A stretch of 64,000 nucleotides of DNA from Arabidopsis thaliana (taxonomy: Eukaryota; Streptophyta; Magnoliopsida; Brassicales; Brassicaceae). This document shows positions 16,101 to 28,507 of this stretch, piece after piece. The notes beneath the pieces are model-generated. The model worked only from the letters and a program-made list of their open reading frames with translations, was not told the origin of the DNA and did no database searches. The position numbers were made by a program, and so were the translations under genes. Every line of letters starts with the position of its first letter. Within the stretch, counting starts at the first letter, position 1. The stretch lies in the NCBI RefSeq assembly GCF_000001735.4, contig NC_003071.7, forward strand, positions 16,591,443 through 16,655,442. Reading direction: 5' to 3'.

Positions 16101-18773
16101 ATTTAATCAATTCAAATGATAACTAAATGAAACAACACAATTATGAATAAATAAAAGAAAAAAATATGAATTAAAAACTATATAAAGGCACTAATAATAC
16201 ATTTTTAAAAAGTTGTATAGAGTTAAAAACAAATGTGTTTATGAGCATCGACTGGCCAAAATACGAACACGTTTTGGTTTTGCAGCGCTGATATAGATAA
16301 GATTTTTCACTCGACCAACAAAAATGAAGAAGAAAAGAATAAGATAAGGTGGAGCTGAGTATATTATATAAATGTATTAACGACAAAAAAATAAATAAAT
16401 ATATAAATGTATTATAAACATGCTGCACTTGGAAAGTTGTAATTGGTGCAGCTTCATTAATCAATAGATTTTTTGCATCCAATGTAAAGCCGTCACGAGT
16501 CACGAGCGTCCAAAAAAGTTTAGTGCAATCACGTTCAAAGGACTATTTCCCAAAAATAAGTAATTTATCGGAAAAATAGTCTAAAATTTGATTGCGCAAA
16601 AGTCAATAGAATATGAATGAATACTTGAATCGTTATAATGGAAGTGTAGAAGTTCTAGGGGTTATACTTTCTTAAGGGTTGCAATAAGTATCGTTGTCGT
16701 CCGTATGTTAAGCAAACTAAAGCTGTGCGAGCCAAAAGAAAAGTTTGTGTCTGAGAGATCATGCAAGAAAAAAAAAGCTATACCCCTTTCTTTTGATTAT
16801 TTTCCTACGGTCACAATATTTTTTGTGGACAAATTTGGATATTTTATAAATATCTTAAAAATATTATCGTCCACGAAAGAAAAATGTTCAATAAAACAAT
16901 TTGACGGAAAAACATTGAACACTAAAAGTATTATAGAATCCAATTTATTTTCTTACGTTTATTATATGAATGTTAAATATATATATAAGTGAATTCATAA
17001 GGTATCTAAGTCTACGGAAATACTTAAGTTTTAACGGCGTATTTAGAGTAAATGAATTTGGCCGACATTTATTTTTTGGGTTTAACCACATAAATCACTG
17101 GTACTAGTTTTTATTCAATTACTCTCGTATTTGAGGTATATATGTGGTGATAAGACGCAGATAGAGGAAAAAAAAAGCTGAAGGAATCACTATCATGTGT
17201 AGACTGGAATATATAATTAGTAAAAATAAATCATTTGTTTGTAAGACTGATAGAGACAGTGATTGCCACTGGGGAAGATCGGTTTGTTCATAGAATTGAT
17301 ATTGTTTTTTTTACATATTTTATATGTTACATTTTTTGATTAGTATTTTTAGTTGTGGGAGGGGTGAGCTGGAGAACTTAAAGTAATTATTGAAGAATTT
17401 AGTTTGAGATGCAAAAACCAACAAGTAACTAAAAGGAAAAACAAAAAAAAATTATAAAGTTTAAATAGGTTAAAGAAGTTTTATTAGTGTTATTGATTTA
17501 ATATAAGGGAAATGGACGGTTAATTAAGACGAATAAGTAGAGTCATAATCCAATAACATGATAAAGGTTCATTTCTTGAAGAGTTACTGCTGTTTTACCA
17601 TTTTAAAACGTGGATTACAAATAATCTAAGTTAGTGTTAGGTACTAATGTTAAATTTTCTAGTATACATGAGTTTGTTTTCTTTTGTCAGGATCTTAACA
17701 AATTAATTATAAAAAAAAACAATAAAGTTAAAAGAGGTGGATATACGAATATACCATGATTTTCAATTATATACGGTATTTATCCGTTTAGGTCAAAAAG
17801 GCTTAAACCATAGCTTCGAATCTTTGAGTTATATAAATATTCACATCATAATCTAATTTTCAATGCAACTCAAAAACTTGAACGTCAATATAAGGATCTC
17901 ATAACAGAGAGAAACTGTAAAATTCATGGTTACAACTTGCAACAAAAATTTCTTTCTTGATAAGATTTCGTTAGAGCATATTGTATGTGTGCTTAGAACA
18001 CAACAATATTTGAGTTTAGATAGAAAAAAAAAAAACCAAAATGTGATTTTTATCTATTCCAATAGGCCAGTGAAGTAGGCCCATAACTACTGCGCAGCCC
18101 ATTATTCTACCTAACATGTTTCATTAACTAAAAGTCTGAGGATTCTTGTTGTAAGTGCTGGTGATGTTTCTTAAGAACAAATCAATTATAACTTATTAGC
18201 GAGTAAGATTGACCTGTAAATCGAGTCTGTTCATAAATGATAAATCTCGCAGATACTTTATCCATTTTTTTATTCAAAGGAGAAATAAAGATAATTCACA
18301 GGTTATCTAATGTGACATTTTGGCTTTTTTCTTTCATACTTCACATGCTCTGTACTCAAAAAAGGTTTATACTTTTATAGTCCATTCTGTGATATCTTCT
18401 GCCACATTCAAAAGACTACAAAATGTACCAAAAGATACAGAATCATAACTCAACACTCTCCTCCACTCTTCACAAAAGAGAGTAAATTGCAATAAATCTT
18501 GAAAACTTCCTTTTTTTCTTTTATATATTTTTACTCCATAAGCAAAATAAGTGGTAGCAAACAAAACCAAAAAATGAAAAAACACAATCGTTACAAGCAA
18601 CGATGAAAATCCGCCAGTAAAAACGAAACCGAATGATTTAGCGGATATGTTCCTTCTTCTACTTTGTGGGTTTCATTTTCTGGTAACGACATTCTTAGTT
18701 CTACCGCAGCACATCAAAATCTAAAGGTTTTTACATATATATGTTTTGTCTGGTGTTGACCGTCTCATGGAGA

Positions 18774-20911
18774 TTAAGGAAAGAACCAGACCTTGATGAA
18801 GATTGAAAGAACCATTTGCAGACCAAATGCTGCAGCCATTACAACCGTGATATCATTGTTCGTCTCGAGGTAAGACCGTAGATTCAGGGCAACAAAACAC
18901 GATGATGCACTACCAGCTAAGAGTATAATCACCCATCTCAGAAACTCTACTGGAATAAGCAATGGAAGCTGCAAAATAGAACATCCTGAGTGTTATTATG
19001 CTTAAACAGTATGAAGTATAAAGTTGTGATATCAAGTTAGGTTGATTTATGTCATTGTACATGGTCATTGAAAGTGAAGTTACCAAACCATTGTGTATCA
19101 AGTATATGCATTTGTCTTTAGTGTTACTGATCATCAATTGATTAATTTTAACAGCAAAAGAGACCGAAGTTACTGAAGATACTTACAGAGGTTGGAACGA
19201 AAATGAAGAGAGAGTATCCCCAAAGGCACCAGAATCTTAGAAGATCAGCTTTGGACCCCATATAACGGAGTGCAAAATAAAATCCCAGAGGCACAATTAT
19301 TGCATATCCATATATTATAGATGCTGCCAAATTCATATAGTTCACATCAAAGATCCAAGGAGCATTACTGTCGGTTCGTTTCTTCACGAGATATGTAGCA
19401 CAATTTCCGAGAGAAGCAAGCACAAACACAAGCGTAGTGCAGATCCAGACAAGTCCATACCTAACAGAAGCACACACGAGTCATTAATCAAGAATAATTT
19501 GTGAAAGGCCTAGCTTTTAGCCAATCTTTAGAGGATAACATATTATGATGCTTTCTGTTCATTTGTCCAAGAGAAAATGAGGATATTTTAATCAATCGCC
19601 TGAAGTAACATAGGAGTAAATGAATAGCAAGATCATGCTTTCGGAAAGGTGCAGAAGATAACACTTAGAACGGTAACAAATTAACGGCATGACTGAGCAA
19701 TGGACCGATTAAAGAAATTCGAAAGAACTCTCTCATGGTAAGTACAATCACCAAGAAGAGTGAAGGAGAAAAAGGCATTAAAAGACTTACAAATCAGGGT
19801 TTGCATCAATCTTGTTGAAAAAATCTCCACTAGTAGGATATAAAGAGCTCATTAATCTGTTCAAAACAACGTCCGTGTCCACGTCGAAGTATTGGGTATA
19901 TGAGTAGACATTAAAAAAGCCCTTCCAGTTGTTTGATGGCTGTTGTGCTGGTCCTTCTACTGGAGCAGATAAGATATATCACCATATAAGACAGAACAAG
20001 GTGAAAACAAAGGTATATAGGATCTTGACATCCATAAGAAAAACGAGGTTGACTCACACAAGTATTCTTTCAACCATTGTACTGATTCATGGTGACTACA
20101 GATAAAAATATCTCCTAAAAAAGGAATCTAAAAGGAGCATATATACCTGTTGGGCTCTCAAGAGTTTGATAACCCTTTGTATTGTTTCCTAGATTCGGTG
20201 GAAATATTTGCATGCTTGCAGAAGGGCCTGCAATAATGCAGAAGACATACAACACTCAATGTCTTTCACTACCGGAAAAGTTCTTTGCAAAAGATAATTC
20301 AAGCAGAAACTAGCAAAAGAACACACCTTCATTGACGCTTGCTATTGGTACATTTGTGCTTCTCTTGTCGTCGCTGATCACAGCCTAAGAATACAGATGT
20401 TTGTATCAGACATAATAACACGGGGATAGTCAATCCATTCACTCAAAACATTTATCTTAGCGGATTCAATCCAAAATGAAGCTATCATGCAAGCATTTAA
20501 ACTCAAATACAGTTTTGTTTTTCATACGAATTGTCTCCTAAAATGGTGAAAAAACTTAAATAAAACGCCTTAACAAATATAGAAACCCAGAAATGCAAAT
20601 AAGGAAATCGTCCATTGTTCTATGAGTGTGAAGACTTTAGGCATCATCGTGGACGCGAAAAAATATGACAAAAAAATCTGAAAAGTTTCAAAATTCTACT
20701 TCCTAATGTAACACTTGAGACAGAACAACAAACAAAATGATGGCATGAACAAAAAACGTTAATTTTCCCTTCACACAAACAAGGATCATAGAAAAACTCA
20801 ATCAAAGAGCTTATTGATGGTGAAATGAAAGAAGCAATAGATGTAATATAGACTTACCGGAACTGAACCAAGCAAATGGCTTGATTGTAGATTAGCGAAC
20901 GACTCATCCAT
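18774..20911 (-). CDS. Integral membrane Yip1-family protein
   Basis: Six coding exons: 20858-20911, 20327-20384, 20147-20227, 19791-19959, 19187-19460, 18774-18968; 831 nt, 276 residues. The cytosolic N-terminal half starts MDESFANLQSSHLLGSV and contains a Yip-type FFNVYSYTQYFDVDTDVV segment. About five hydrophobic segments follow, including LVWICTTLVFVLASLG, LAASIIYGYAIIVPLGFYF and the C-terminal VVMAAAFGLQMVLSIFIKVW, ending right after WFFP. Yip1/YIPF proteins sit in Golgi/ER membranes and act with Rab GTPases in vesicle traffic. It is transcribed away from HOS1 across a spacer of about 590 bp. I remember it as AT2G39805. Confidence 0.9.
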
Positions 20912-21498
20912 CGATCAAAGAGAAAAAGATATCAAAGAAAAACTTAGAAGATAGGTTCTTCTAATCTCATTCAAAAATCGATAAGATCGGAAAAAAGGTC
21001 GTCCCTTTTTCTGAATTTTTAAGGTTTCTGGGTTTGCTTCTCCTCCTCCGTCGTCGTGGAAGCAATTGGGAAAGGAAGAGAAACTAAAGAAAGAACGATC
21101 CACGCGCTTTCTTAGCAAGTCGGTAAAACACGCGCTGTTCACTTTCGGACACGTGATTTGCCGACTTGGGCCCAGACAATCACAAGATTCACACAAGACT
21201 TCAAAAACAAAGGCCCATATTTAAATTTTGACCCGAATCGTGATTTGCCGACTTGGGCCCAGACAATCACAAGATTCACACAAGACTTCAAAAAGAAAGG
21301 CCCATATTTAAAATTTGACCCGAATTAAACAATCCGACTTGACCCGTTTGAGGAGAAATTCACTCAACAGTGTTTCCTCTCTTCGTCTTCCCTCCCGAGA
21401 AAGCTCAACGGAGCCCTAGACTGGTTTTATCACTCTCGCCAACACCAACCACGCTTTTTCTCTCTTTACCTCCATTTTTGTATTCGTCACCGGAGTAG
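20912..21498. promoter_or_regulatory. Shared divergent promoter of the Yip1 gene and HOS1
   Basis: This 587-bp spacer holds both 5' UTRs. It contains a G-box CACGTG at 21150-21155 and site II elements of the TGGGCC/GGCCCA type, four of them inside a duplicated 87-bp unit. Site II elements are common in plant housekeeping and bidirectional promoters. Confidence 0.65.
21152..21325. repeat. 87-bp tandem duplication in the divergent promoter
   Basis: Unit 1 is 21152-21238 and unit 2 is 21239-21325. They differ at only about two bases (C/G in AAAAACAAAGG and T/A in the TTTAAA run). Each unit carries ACTTGGGCCCAG and AGGCCCATA, so the duplication doubles the site II elements. Confidence 0.95.
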
Positions 21499-24400
21499 AT
21501 GGATACGAGAGAAATCAACGGTTTTGCCTCCGCCGCGAGATCGATATCTCTTCCTACGCAGCCTAATTACAGTAGCAAGCCTGTTCAGGTTCTTCCGCTT
21601 TATACCTTTTTATTTCTCCACTGAATTAGTTTAGCTCAGGTCTTAGGATTTCTAGGTTCAGCTTAAAAAAATGGGTTTTGCAGAGCTTAGAGTTAATTTC
21701 GAATTTATTGTTTGTAACTTACAGGAGGCGTTGAAACATTTGGCATCTATAAACCTCAGAGAATTATGTAATGAGGCAAAAGTTGAGCGATGTCGTGCAA
21801 CAAGAGACTTAGCTAGCTGTGGAAGATTTGTGAACTATGTGTTGAATCCATGTGGTCATGCCTCCTTGTGCACAGAGTGTTGTCAGAGGTGTGATGTTTG
21901 TCCTATCTGTAGAAGTACGCTACCAAAATTTGGAGATAGACTTAGGCTTCGTCTCTATTATGAGTGTGTTGAAGCTGGTTTGATTTCCCGAACACATGAA
22001 GAGGCGTCACAGGATTCGGATGAGGATGAACATCAATTGGCAGCTGATGTTCATCGCCTTTATTCTCTGTTTGATGTTGCTATGAACAATAATTTGATCT
22101 CGGTGGTTTGCCATTGTATCCTTCAGTTGCATTTATGCTTGGTGTCTGATATATGCATTTAGTCTTTTAGTTTCCTGTTTGATACTTTCATGAATTTCTT
22201 TTAGATTCGTATGCTTGTGCTATTAGGAACTGTGTTTATATGGGGAGTTTTGTACTGATAGGTTCATGTATTTTTAGGTAGTTCTTGTTTCATGCTTGTC
22301 TCTGTTGGGCGAAATGTGCATAGTGTTTTTGTCATTCATTCTCTAAGAGGTATTTTATGTTGGATGCATAGTTGACATCTCCTTGACAGAAAATTAATAG
22401 ATATCACCAATGTCTGTATGGATGAGACAGCTGTATCTAGTGATCCGGTCATTGCTTTCTTGCTGGATGAAGTTGTTGTCAAGGATTGGGTCAAGCGTAC
22501 ATTCCGGAGCACCTTAGCTGAACTTCAAGAAATCTGTATCCTTTTAGCTGTTAATATTTTTATGTTTCTTAAGACTGTATATTTGTGCACCGTAAGGTCT
22601 GTCTATCTTTAATATTGGCCCTCAGATAATCTTGAAACAAAAGAGATGCAAGCGTGGTTAGATAAACTCCTAAGGTGTTCCAAACAGGTGGCTGGCATAT
22701 GTAGTGTGCTCGAAGTTATGGAATCAGCTTTTAAGGGTTCTGTGTCACCTCAGCTTCAAGATGTGCAGACGCTGAGAGAGAACATTGGTAAAACAAAGCA
22801 GGTCAGCCATGATTTCATTTCATTGATATCCAAACAGTTTTGCAAAAGTATGCTTAAATAACTCTCTTTATCCCCCTTAGAAATATCCGTTGTACATTGA
22901 AGTTTCCTACGTGCATTAATGTTTAGTTTGCCTCTGTCATAGAATGAGTTACTTGTTTTGTATACGGCTTGCAGTAAAGTTTGTACTGTAAAAGCTTTGC
23001 ATTTAGATGTATGAAAGGCACGATAATGGTCTTCCATCATCAGCTTGGATCTGATTTTCTATCCCTAGCTTTGTGACTTTATTCTTCTTTTCTTTTTTAA
23101 TGTCATTGCATATTAGTGAATGTAGATGGGGTATATGTAACCTATCTTTATATGACATACTGAATAGTAAATGAGTATAACCTTATGGCTTCTGACCAGA
23201 GAGTGTTTTAAATAGATCAGCTCTTTAGCTATTGGTGCAAGATCACTGAGCTTACGTGTGCTTACCCTATTCTTTTTATTTTATTTCAGCATTTGGACAT
23301 AATGGTCTGGTGCATCAGACATGGATTTCTGGATGATGTGAGGTCTCGATATTCGAATTTCACATCGTGGAATGCACTGGTAGGGGAAAGAAAATCAAAT
23401 GCAGTTAAGCGTGCATGGCCTGATGCTGTAGACCAGTCTTCAGATTGCAGTGTACAGAGTGCTTCCCTCTTTATTGAGGATGCTTTAGAAAATCTTGAGA
23501 GAGAGCCAGAATACAGTCAGGAAATAGGTGCCGACCTAGAAGTTGGACGTTTACAGAAGGATAAGAGATCATTTCTTAGGTCCAAAATAGAGGGAACTTC
23601 AGGATCTTATCCATTTGAGAATCTTAGAACTGCTGCTGACATGCTCTTTTTACATGGCGGTTCAGATTTGGTTGTTGCGAAGCAAGCAATTGTATCCTTT
23701 TGTCATCGCCTAGTTTCACATTACATTGCACTTTACTTTTAATGAATACTTGAATCAGGAAACATTCCCATGTTTTTCCTTTACGCTGGTTTCCTTAACC
23801 AGAAGATAGTTTCTTTACTACCTGTTTGATCGGCATTGGACTACCCCTGAAAAATATTGGAAGCACACTATAGATGATTTTGCTGCTACGTTTGGCATAA
23901 CGAGGCATTCATTGCTGGAGTCTTTTGTATTTTATCTTCTCGATGATCACTCAGAGGAGGCACTCCAGGTATCTTTTGGCATTCCCAAGGAAAACTTATA
24001 GAAACGTGTATTTTATTGTGCCATACATTTATTAATTGGTGTAGCTTACAAACTTTCCAAATTATATTTCAGGAAGCTTGTAGGATTCTACCTGAAATAT
24101 GCGGTCCAGAAACCTACCCCAAAGTTGCGCAAGTCCTGTTAGAAAGGGATAACCCTGAAACAGCTCTTATGGTCTTGCGTTGGTCTGGTCGTGATGGTGT
24201 ATCAGAATTGGTTTCAATTGGTGAAGCTGTCACAGCTCTTCGTGTGAGAGTGGAATGTGGTCTTTTGAGTGAAGCATTCACATACCAAAGGACACTCTGC
24301 TTGAAAGTAAAGGAAAATAATTTGAAAAATGGAGCTGTGAAACATGCGTCTGATGATCTAGACATCTGGAGTTGGACGGAATGGATGGAGATACTTGTCA

Positions 24401-26360
24401 ATGAATTCTGCTGTCTTTCTATTCGGAGAAACTTGGTTGATCGAATCATTGAGTTACCGTGGAACCCAGATGAGGAGAAATATCTGCACAGATGCTTATT
24501 AGATTCGGCAACTGATGACCCCTCATCAGCTGTGGGTAGTCTCTTGGTTGTCTTTTATCTTCAGGTAAGTAATTATATTTTCAAACTTTAAATAACTTCA
24601 CTTGAACAATGGGCTGAGAATTGTTTTTCAGAACGAGAATAGCTTTAGCAACAGGCAAATAGATATTTAGACAGCAGCTTAAACCTCCCGAGCTTTAAGC
24701 TACATATTGAAAATTTTAATAAGGGATCTCAATGATGGCTCTGTATAGAATTAGCTCATTCTATAGAGACTGGTATATGTTCTCGTATTTGATGTGTGGC
24801 TTCAACAATCTTTTATAATTCGAGCTTGGTGTAGTCTGGGATGTTGGTTAACAAGCATGAAATTATTTGAACAACCAGGGAAACTGCATCACTATAGACC
24901 ATGCTTATTTTCTGGAAAGTTATTATCTTTTGTATATGGTCTTTCTTTGACTAGAAATTACTGGTTGTTCACATTGCTGCAGCGCTACCGTTACATCCAG
25001 GCATACCAAGTCGATCTTAGGCTTCAGAAAATCGAAGAGGCTTTCGTATCCGACAATCAAATTGGGGAAGAAGTTATGTTCAGAATGCGATCACAGAGTC
25101 ATTGGAGAAAAGAGTTAGTTGTAAGTATTTCAGCCAACTTTCCATGTACAAGTGGATCCTTCCATAGTTCCTTGTTAAAGGCTACATCCTCACATTTGCG
25201 TTTTAGTGCTTAATAACCTGTTGATGCTTGCAGGATTGTCTAGTATTCTGAAACTTGAATGTACAATATTACTTGATACTGGCTTTTTTTAACTGGACAT
25301 TTAAACCTCCCGTGTCTCTGCTCCTTTGAAACAGGATAGAGCCATAGATATACTTCCAGTAATTCAGCAGCAGCAAGTTAGATCTGGACAATTTTCTGAG
25401 ATGGAAGATGCCTCTGAAGGAGCAAAAAAATCTGATCTTCCTGATGCACCTGACATGATTACTTCTTCAGTTCCCTTTGCCACTACTAATTCCGTTTTTC
25501 TCCAAAGTGCTAACAATGCCAGAGCTAGAGAGCCAGTGGCTAATAATGGCAGTCCTTTTCAACCTGGTCATATGATAGGAAACGCGTCCCATGATCTTTC
25601 ACATGGAAGGTTATTTACAAACGCAAATAGAGGACAAAAGAGTGAAGTTAGAAGCGTAACCAAGAATCTGAAATTCGGTGAAATGTCAACTCCGTTCAAA
25701 GATCTAAATAGAGCTCGTGGGAACAGCCAGCTCCAAGGGAAAAGGACTGAAGAATCCTCTCCAGAAGTAAATGTTGATAGATACATAGAGAATAATATGA
25801 GCTCTCCTTATCTCCGCCGAATCACAGCTAACAATCCCGTGACAGTGAAATCTAGCAGCAACCATCTCAATGGATCTTCACAGAAACCGGAATCCACCTT
25901 TTTTGGCACAAGGATGCAACCAGACAAAGATAACTTTGTTGATTTGGATGATCCAATGGACATGTCTTCGAGGTATTCCTCTCTTCTTTATCTCTTAGCC
26001 ATTTGTTCCTTTCTGAATCGTGCCATTAAAGTAGAGGACACTGGTATTGTTTGGTATAAAACTATTGTTACCGTTTGGTTTGAAAATAAAGTCCAGTTTG
26101 GTTTCAGTCTAAGGAACTTTGTTTGGTTCTTATGTCCACGGCTTTTAGTCTTATATTGGATGAGCTACATATCAATTGTGTGTATTATGAATTGCAGCTT
26201 AAAGGACAACAACAACAATGTCTTGGCCACGGAGAGCAGAAATAACAGTGGTGGATTGAGATGGCGGTCAGATGAAACAAGCGATGACGAAGATGAACTG
26301 ACTAGTTTTGGTTCCATGCCGGTGAAGGGAAGGAGGAGACGTAGATTCGCAGCAAGATGA
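21499..26360 (+). CDS. HOS1: HOS1, RING-type E3 ubiquitin ligase / nucleoporin-associated protein
   Basis: Known as a negative regulator of cold responses (targets ICE1) and of flowering (CO degradation, FLC chromatin), located at the nuclear pore. Ten coding exons: 21499-21588, 21725-22115, 22401-22535, 22626-22801, 23290-23691, 23810-23968, 24073-24564, 24983-25120, 25335-25972, 26198-26360; 2784 nt, 927 residues. The unconventional RING lies at about residues 62-92, with Cys/His at C62, C73, H75, C79, C82, C86, C89 and C92. The middle is a long helical ELYS-like region (for example SLLESFVFYLLDDHSEEALQ). The tail is acidic (DETSDDEDELTS) and then basic (KGRRRRRFAAR), probably a nuclear signal. 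Introns 2, 3 and 5 start GTATCCTT and look U12-type. The last intron (225 nt) is open in frame. It corresponds to AT2G39810. Confidence 0.97.
22116..22400 (+). other. HOS1: U12-type intron in HOS1 (intron 2)
   Basis: The donor GTATCCTTC matches the minor-spliceosome consensus. TCCTTGAC at 22380-22387 is a branch-site match 14 nt before the acceptor TTAATAG. A nearer upstream CAG (in TTGACAG) is bypassed. The splice keeps the frame (CAT T / AT ATC). Confidence 0.85.
22536..22625 (+). other. HOS1: U12-type intron in HOS1 (intron 3)
   Basis: Donor GTATCCTTT; branch-like TCTTTAAT at 22606-22613, about 13 nt before the acceptor CCTCAG. 90 nt long. The donor is a full consensus match and the branch is one or two bases off. 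Confidence 0.75.
23692..23809 (+). other. HOS1: U12-type intron in HOS1 (intron 5)
   Basis: Donor GTATCCTTT and a perfect branch consensus TCCTTAAC at 23792-23799, about 11 nt before the acceptor GATAG. The splice joins residues A-I to F-L-Y-Y in phase 0. Confidence 0.9.
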
Positions 26361-26857
26361 AATGAAACAAACACTCGAAAAGACCATCATCAATTATGTT
26401 TAAAGCATAGAGAAAGAGAGAGAGAGGTAGAGCAAGTTGTGTAAAGAGGGGAGAGAGACTGTTACAGTGAGCGTTGTTCTCCTGTTATTTTTTGTGCTGA
26501 ATTTTGTGTATTTCTTCTCTAGTCTACCTTTTTTGGACAGTTATTTTAAAGATATCATTGTGATGAGCGGAGTGATATTATTATTATGAGTATGTTTAAT
26601 TTCTTATATTGGTGCAGCTGATTGTTGAATCGTAGAAGTTATAACAACACATTGAGATTAAATCATTTTCTTTTTACATTCACAATTTCCTCTCAAAATT
26701 TTAATTTTTAACTTTTTTATTATTTACCAAAACTAATAAATGGAAATAAGTAGCATAAGCTTGTTCCAAGTTTCTGATATATAAATAGGGTTTTCGGAAG
26801 AGAGAATAGGGTCTCTTCCTATCGTTCCGTCACTTTTTGTTCCGATTTGTCGACAAG

Positions 26858-26996
26858 GTAAACCTTAAAACTAAATCTTTCAATATAGCATAACCAATGA
26901 TCCGAAAACCTAAATCTTTCATTCTCTGTTTCTGCCTTGGATCTGTATTGAAATTCATAATCTCATATTAGGTTTTCGTGTTACTTAATTCCGCAG
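26858..26996 (+). other. Likely 5' UTR intron of eIF6B
   Basis: A donor-like GACAAG/GTAAAC and an acceptor-like TTCCGCAG lie between a CT-rich transcribed leader (about 26800) and the ATG at 27017. This is inferred from splice signals only. Sequences close to the telo-box AAACCCTAA, common in ribosome-biogenesis genes, occur in it. Confidence 0.45.
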
Positions 26997-27016
26997 GTGT
27001 TTGTTGGATCCATATC

Positions 27017-28150
27017 ATGGCGACTCGTGAGTTTCCCTTAAGCTTTAGCTTTTTATACGATGCTTTCTTTTCAAGTTGCTTACAGGATTGTTCTTTTTTT
27101 TTCTGTTCTTGTTTTTGGCAGGTCTTCAATATGATAACAATAATTGCGAAATTGGTGTCTTTTCCAAACTCACAAATGCTTATTGTCTCGTTTCCGCAAC
27201 ATCTGCCTCCGCAAACTTCTTCACGTATATATACATACATACACTCTTGAGTCTTCACATTGTCTAATTAAGTTTTCACGTACAAGTTTGGTTTTTCTAT
27301 GACTTGTAATTTTAATTAATTTATTTGTAGTGGTTATGAGTCGAAGTTAAAAGGTGTTATCCCAATTGTTACTACTTCCATAGGAGGATCAGGGACTATT
27401 GGTAGTCTATGTGTCGGAAACAAAAACGGACTTCTTCTGTCTCACACCATTACAGACCAAGGTGATTTGGTTTCCACTATTCCAAGTTCATATAGTTATT
27501 GTAATAATCTTTTTATTAATTAGGGACTATTTTATAATGTGAACAGAGCTTCAACATTTGAGAGATAGTTTGCCTGATGAAGTTGTAGTCCAACGAATTG
27601 AAGAACCTATATGTGCACTTGGAAACGCTATAGCTTGCAATGACTATGTCGCGCTTGTGCATCCAAAGCTCGAGAAAGACACCGAAGAGATAATAAGTGA
27701 TGTTCTTGGTGTTGAAGTTTATCGCCAAACCATTGCGAATAACGAACTTGTGGGAAGTTATTGTTCTTTATCCAATAATGGTGGAATGGTTAGTAGACAA
27801 CTATATAAAAAACACCCATTCTTTTGGTTCGTCTTTGTTTTGTGGCATTTGTCTCACTAGAAAATCACCTGACTAGCTAATATGATGTACAGGTTCACTC
27901 AAATACCAACGTGGAAGAAATGGTCGAGCTAGCGAATCTTGTTCAGGTGCCTTTGGTTGCAGGAACCGTGAACCGTGGCAGCCAAGTTATATCCGCGGGT
28001 TTGACTGTGAACGATTGGACCGCTTTCTGTGGGTCAGATACTACTGCAGTAGAGCTCTCTGTTGTTAACAATATCTTCAAACTAGTCCAATCTCAGCCTG
28101 ATTTCGTCGGTAGTGAAATGAGGAAGTCTTTGATCGATACCTATGTCTAA
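27017..28150 (+). CDS. eIF6B: eIF6B, eukaryotic translation initiation factor 6 paralogue
   Basis: eIF6 binds the 60S ribosomal subunit, acts in its biogenesis and keeps it from joining 40S too early. Exons 27017-27026 (only 10 nt, MAT plus one base), 27122-27224, 27331-27461, 27547-27788 and 27893-28150 give 247 residues, the usual length of the family. Recognisable are [71 protein letters not shown] and the end [18 protein letters not shown], the repeated pentein fold. It is one of two copies in A. thaliana (eIF6A on chromosome 3 is the main one from memory). Several substitutions from the strict family consensus (for example SKLTNAY) suggest relaxed constraint. It matches AT2G39820. Confidence 0.93.
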
Positions 28151-28507
28151 CGCTTTCTTGTTTTCTTTTTTTACTGTTTATGCCAAAATGTGTTCAAGGA
28201 GCTGCTCTTTATGACTTGGTTTTAAGTAGTAATTTCTTCTTGTTCCAGTTTAAGATTTTGGAAACATATTGATTATCATTCATCAGCAATTTCTTTGGTC
28301 TTTCTTTGGAAATAAAGCCTTTTTTTTTGTTATTAGTATTCAGTCATTGTTCTTATAAAATCTCCAAGCAACAAATATCCCCATTCAAAATCCAAGGGGA
28401 GATAAAGTCTGTCTTGAGATTCTATTTAAAGTTAACACAAACGCTGTGTGATCCATCAAATCCAAATCAAGAACATATAGCAAGATGACACATAACATTA
28501 AATCTGA

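Larger units (their letters stand above)
11498..18773. other. Gene-poor region between P5CS1 and the Yip1 gene
   Basis: About 7.3 kb. The first 500 bp are the P5CS1 promoter and 5' UTR (divergent from nothing). Two degenerate repeat clusters follow (about 12079-12339 and 12980-13140). The rest is AT-rich, with short reading frames that show no known motifs and no consistent codon pattern. The last 400 bp or so (18370-18773) should be the 3' UTR and flank of the Yip1 gene. I find no supportable gene. Confidence 0.6.

Noticed and set aside
16535..16585. Small palindrome GGACTATTTCC … GGAAAAATAGTC as a MITE
   Set aside because: Too short and too AT-rich to separate from chance; no target duplication.
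21671..21724. ATG-led start of HOS1 at 21671
   Set aside because: It lies in intron 1, directly before the acceptor TTACAG. The upstream exon at 21499 gives the known N-terminus MDTREING and keeps the frame.
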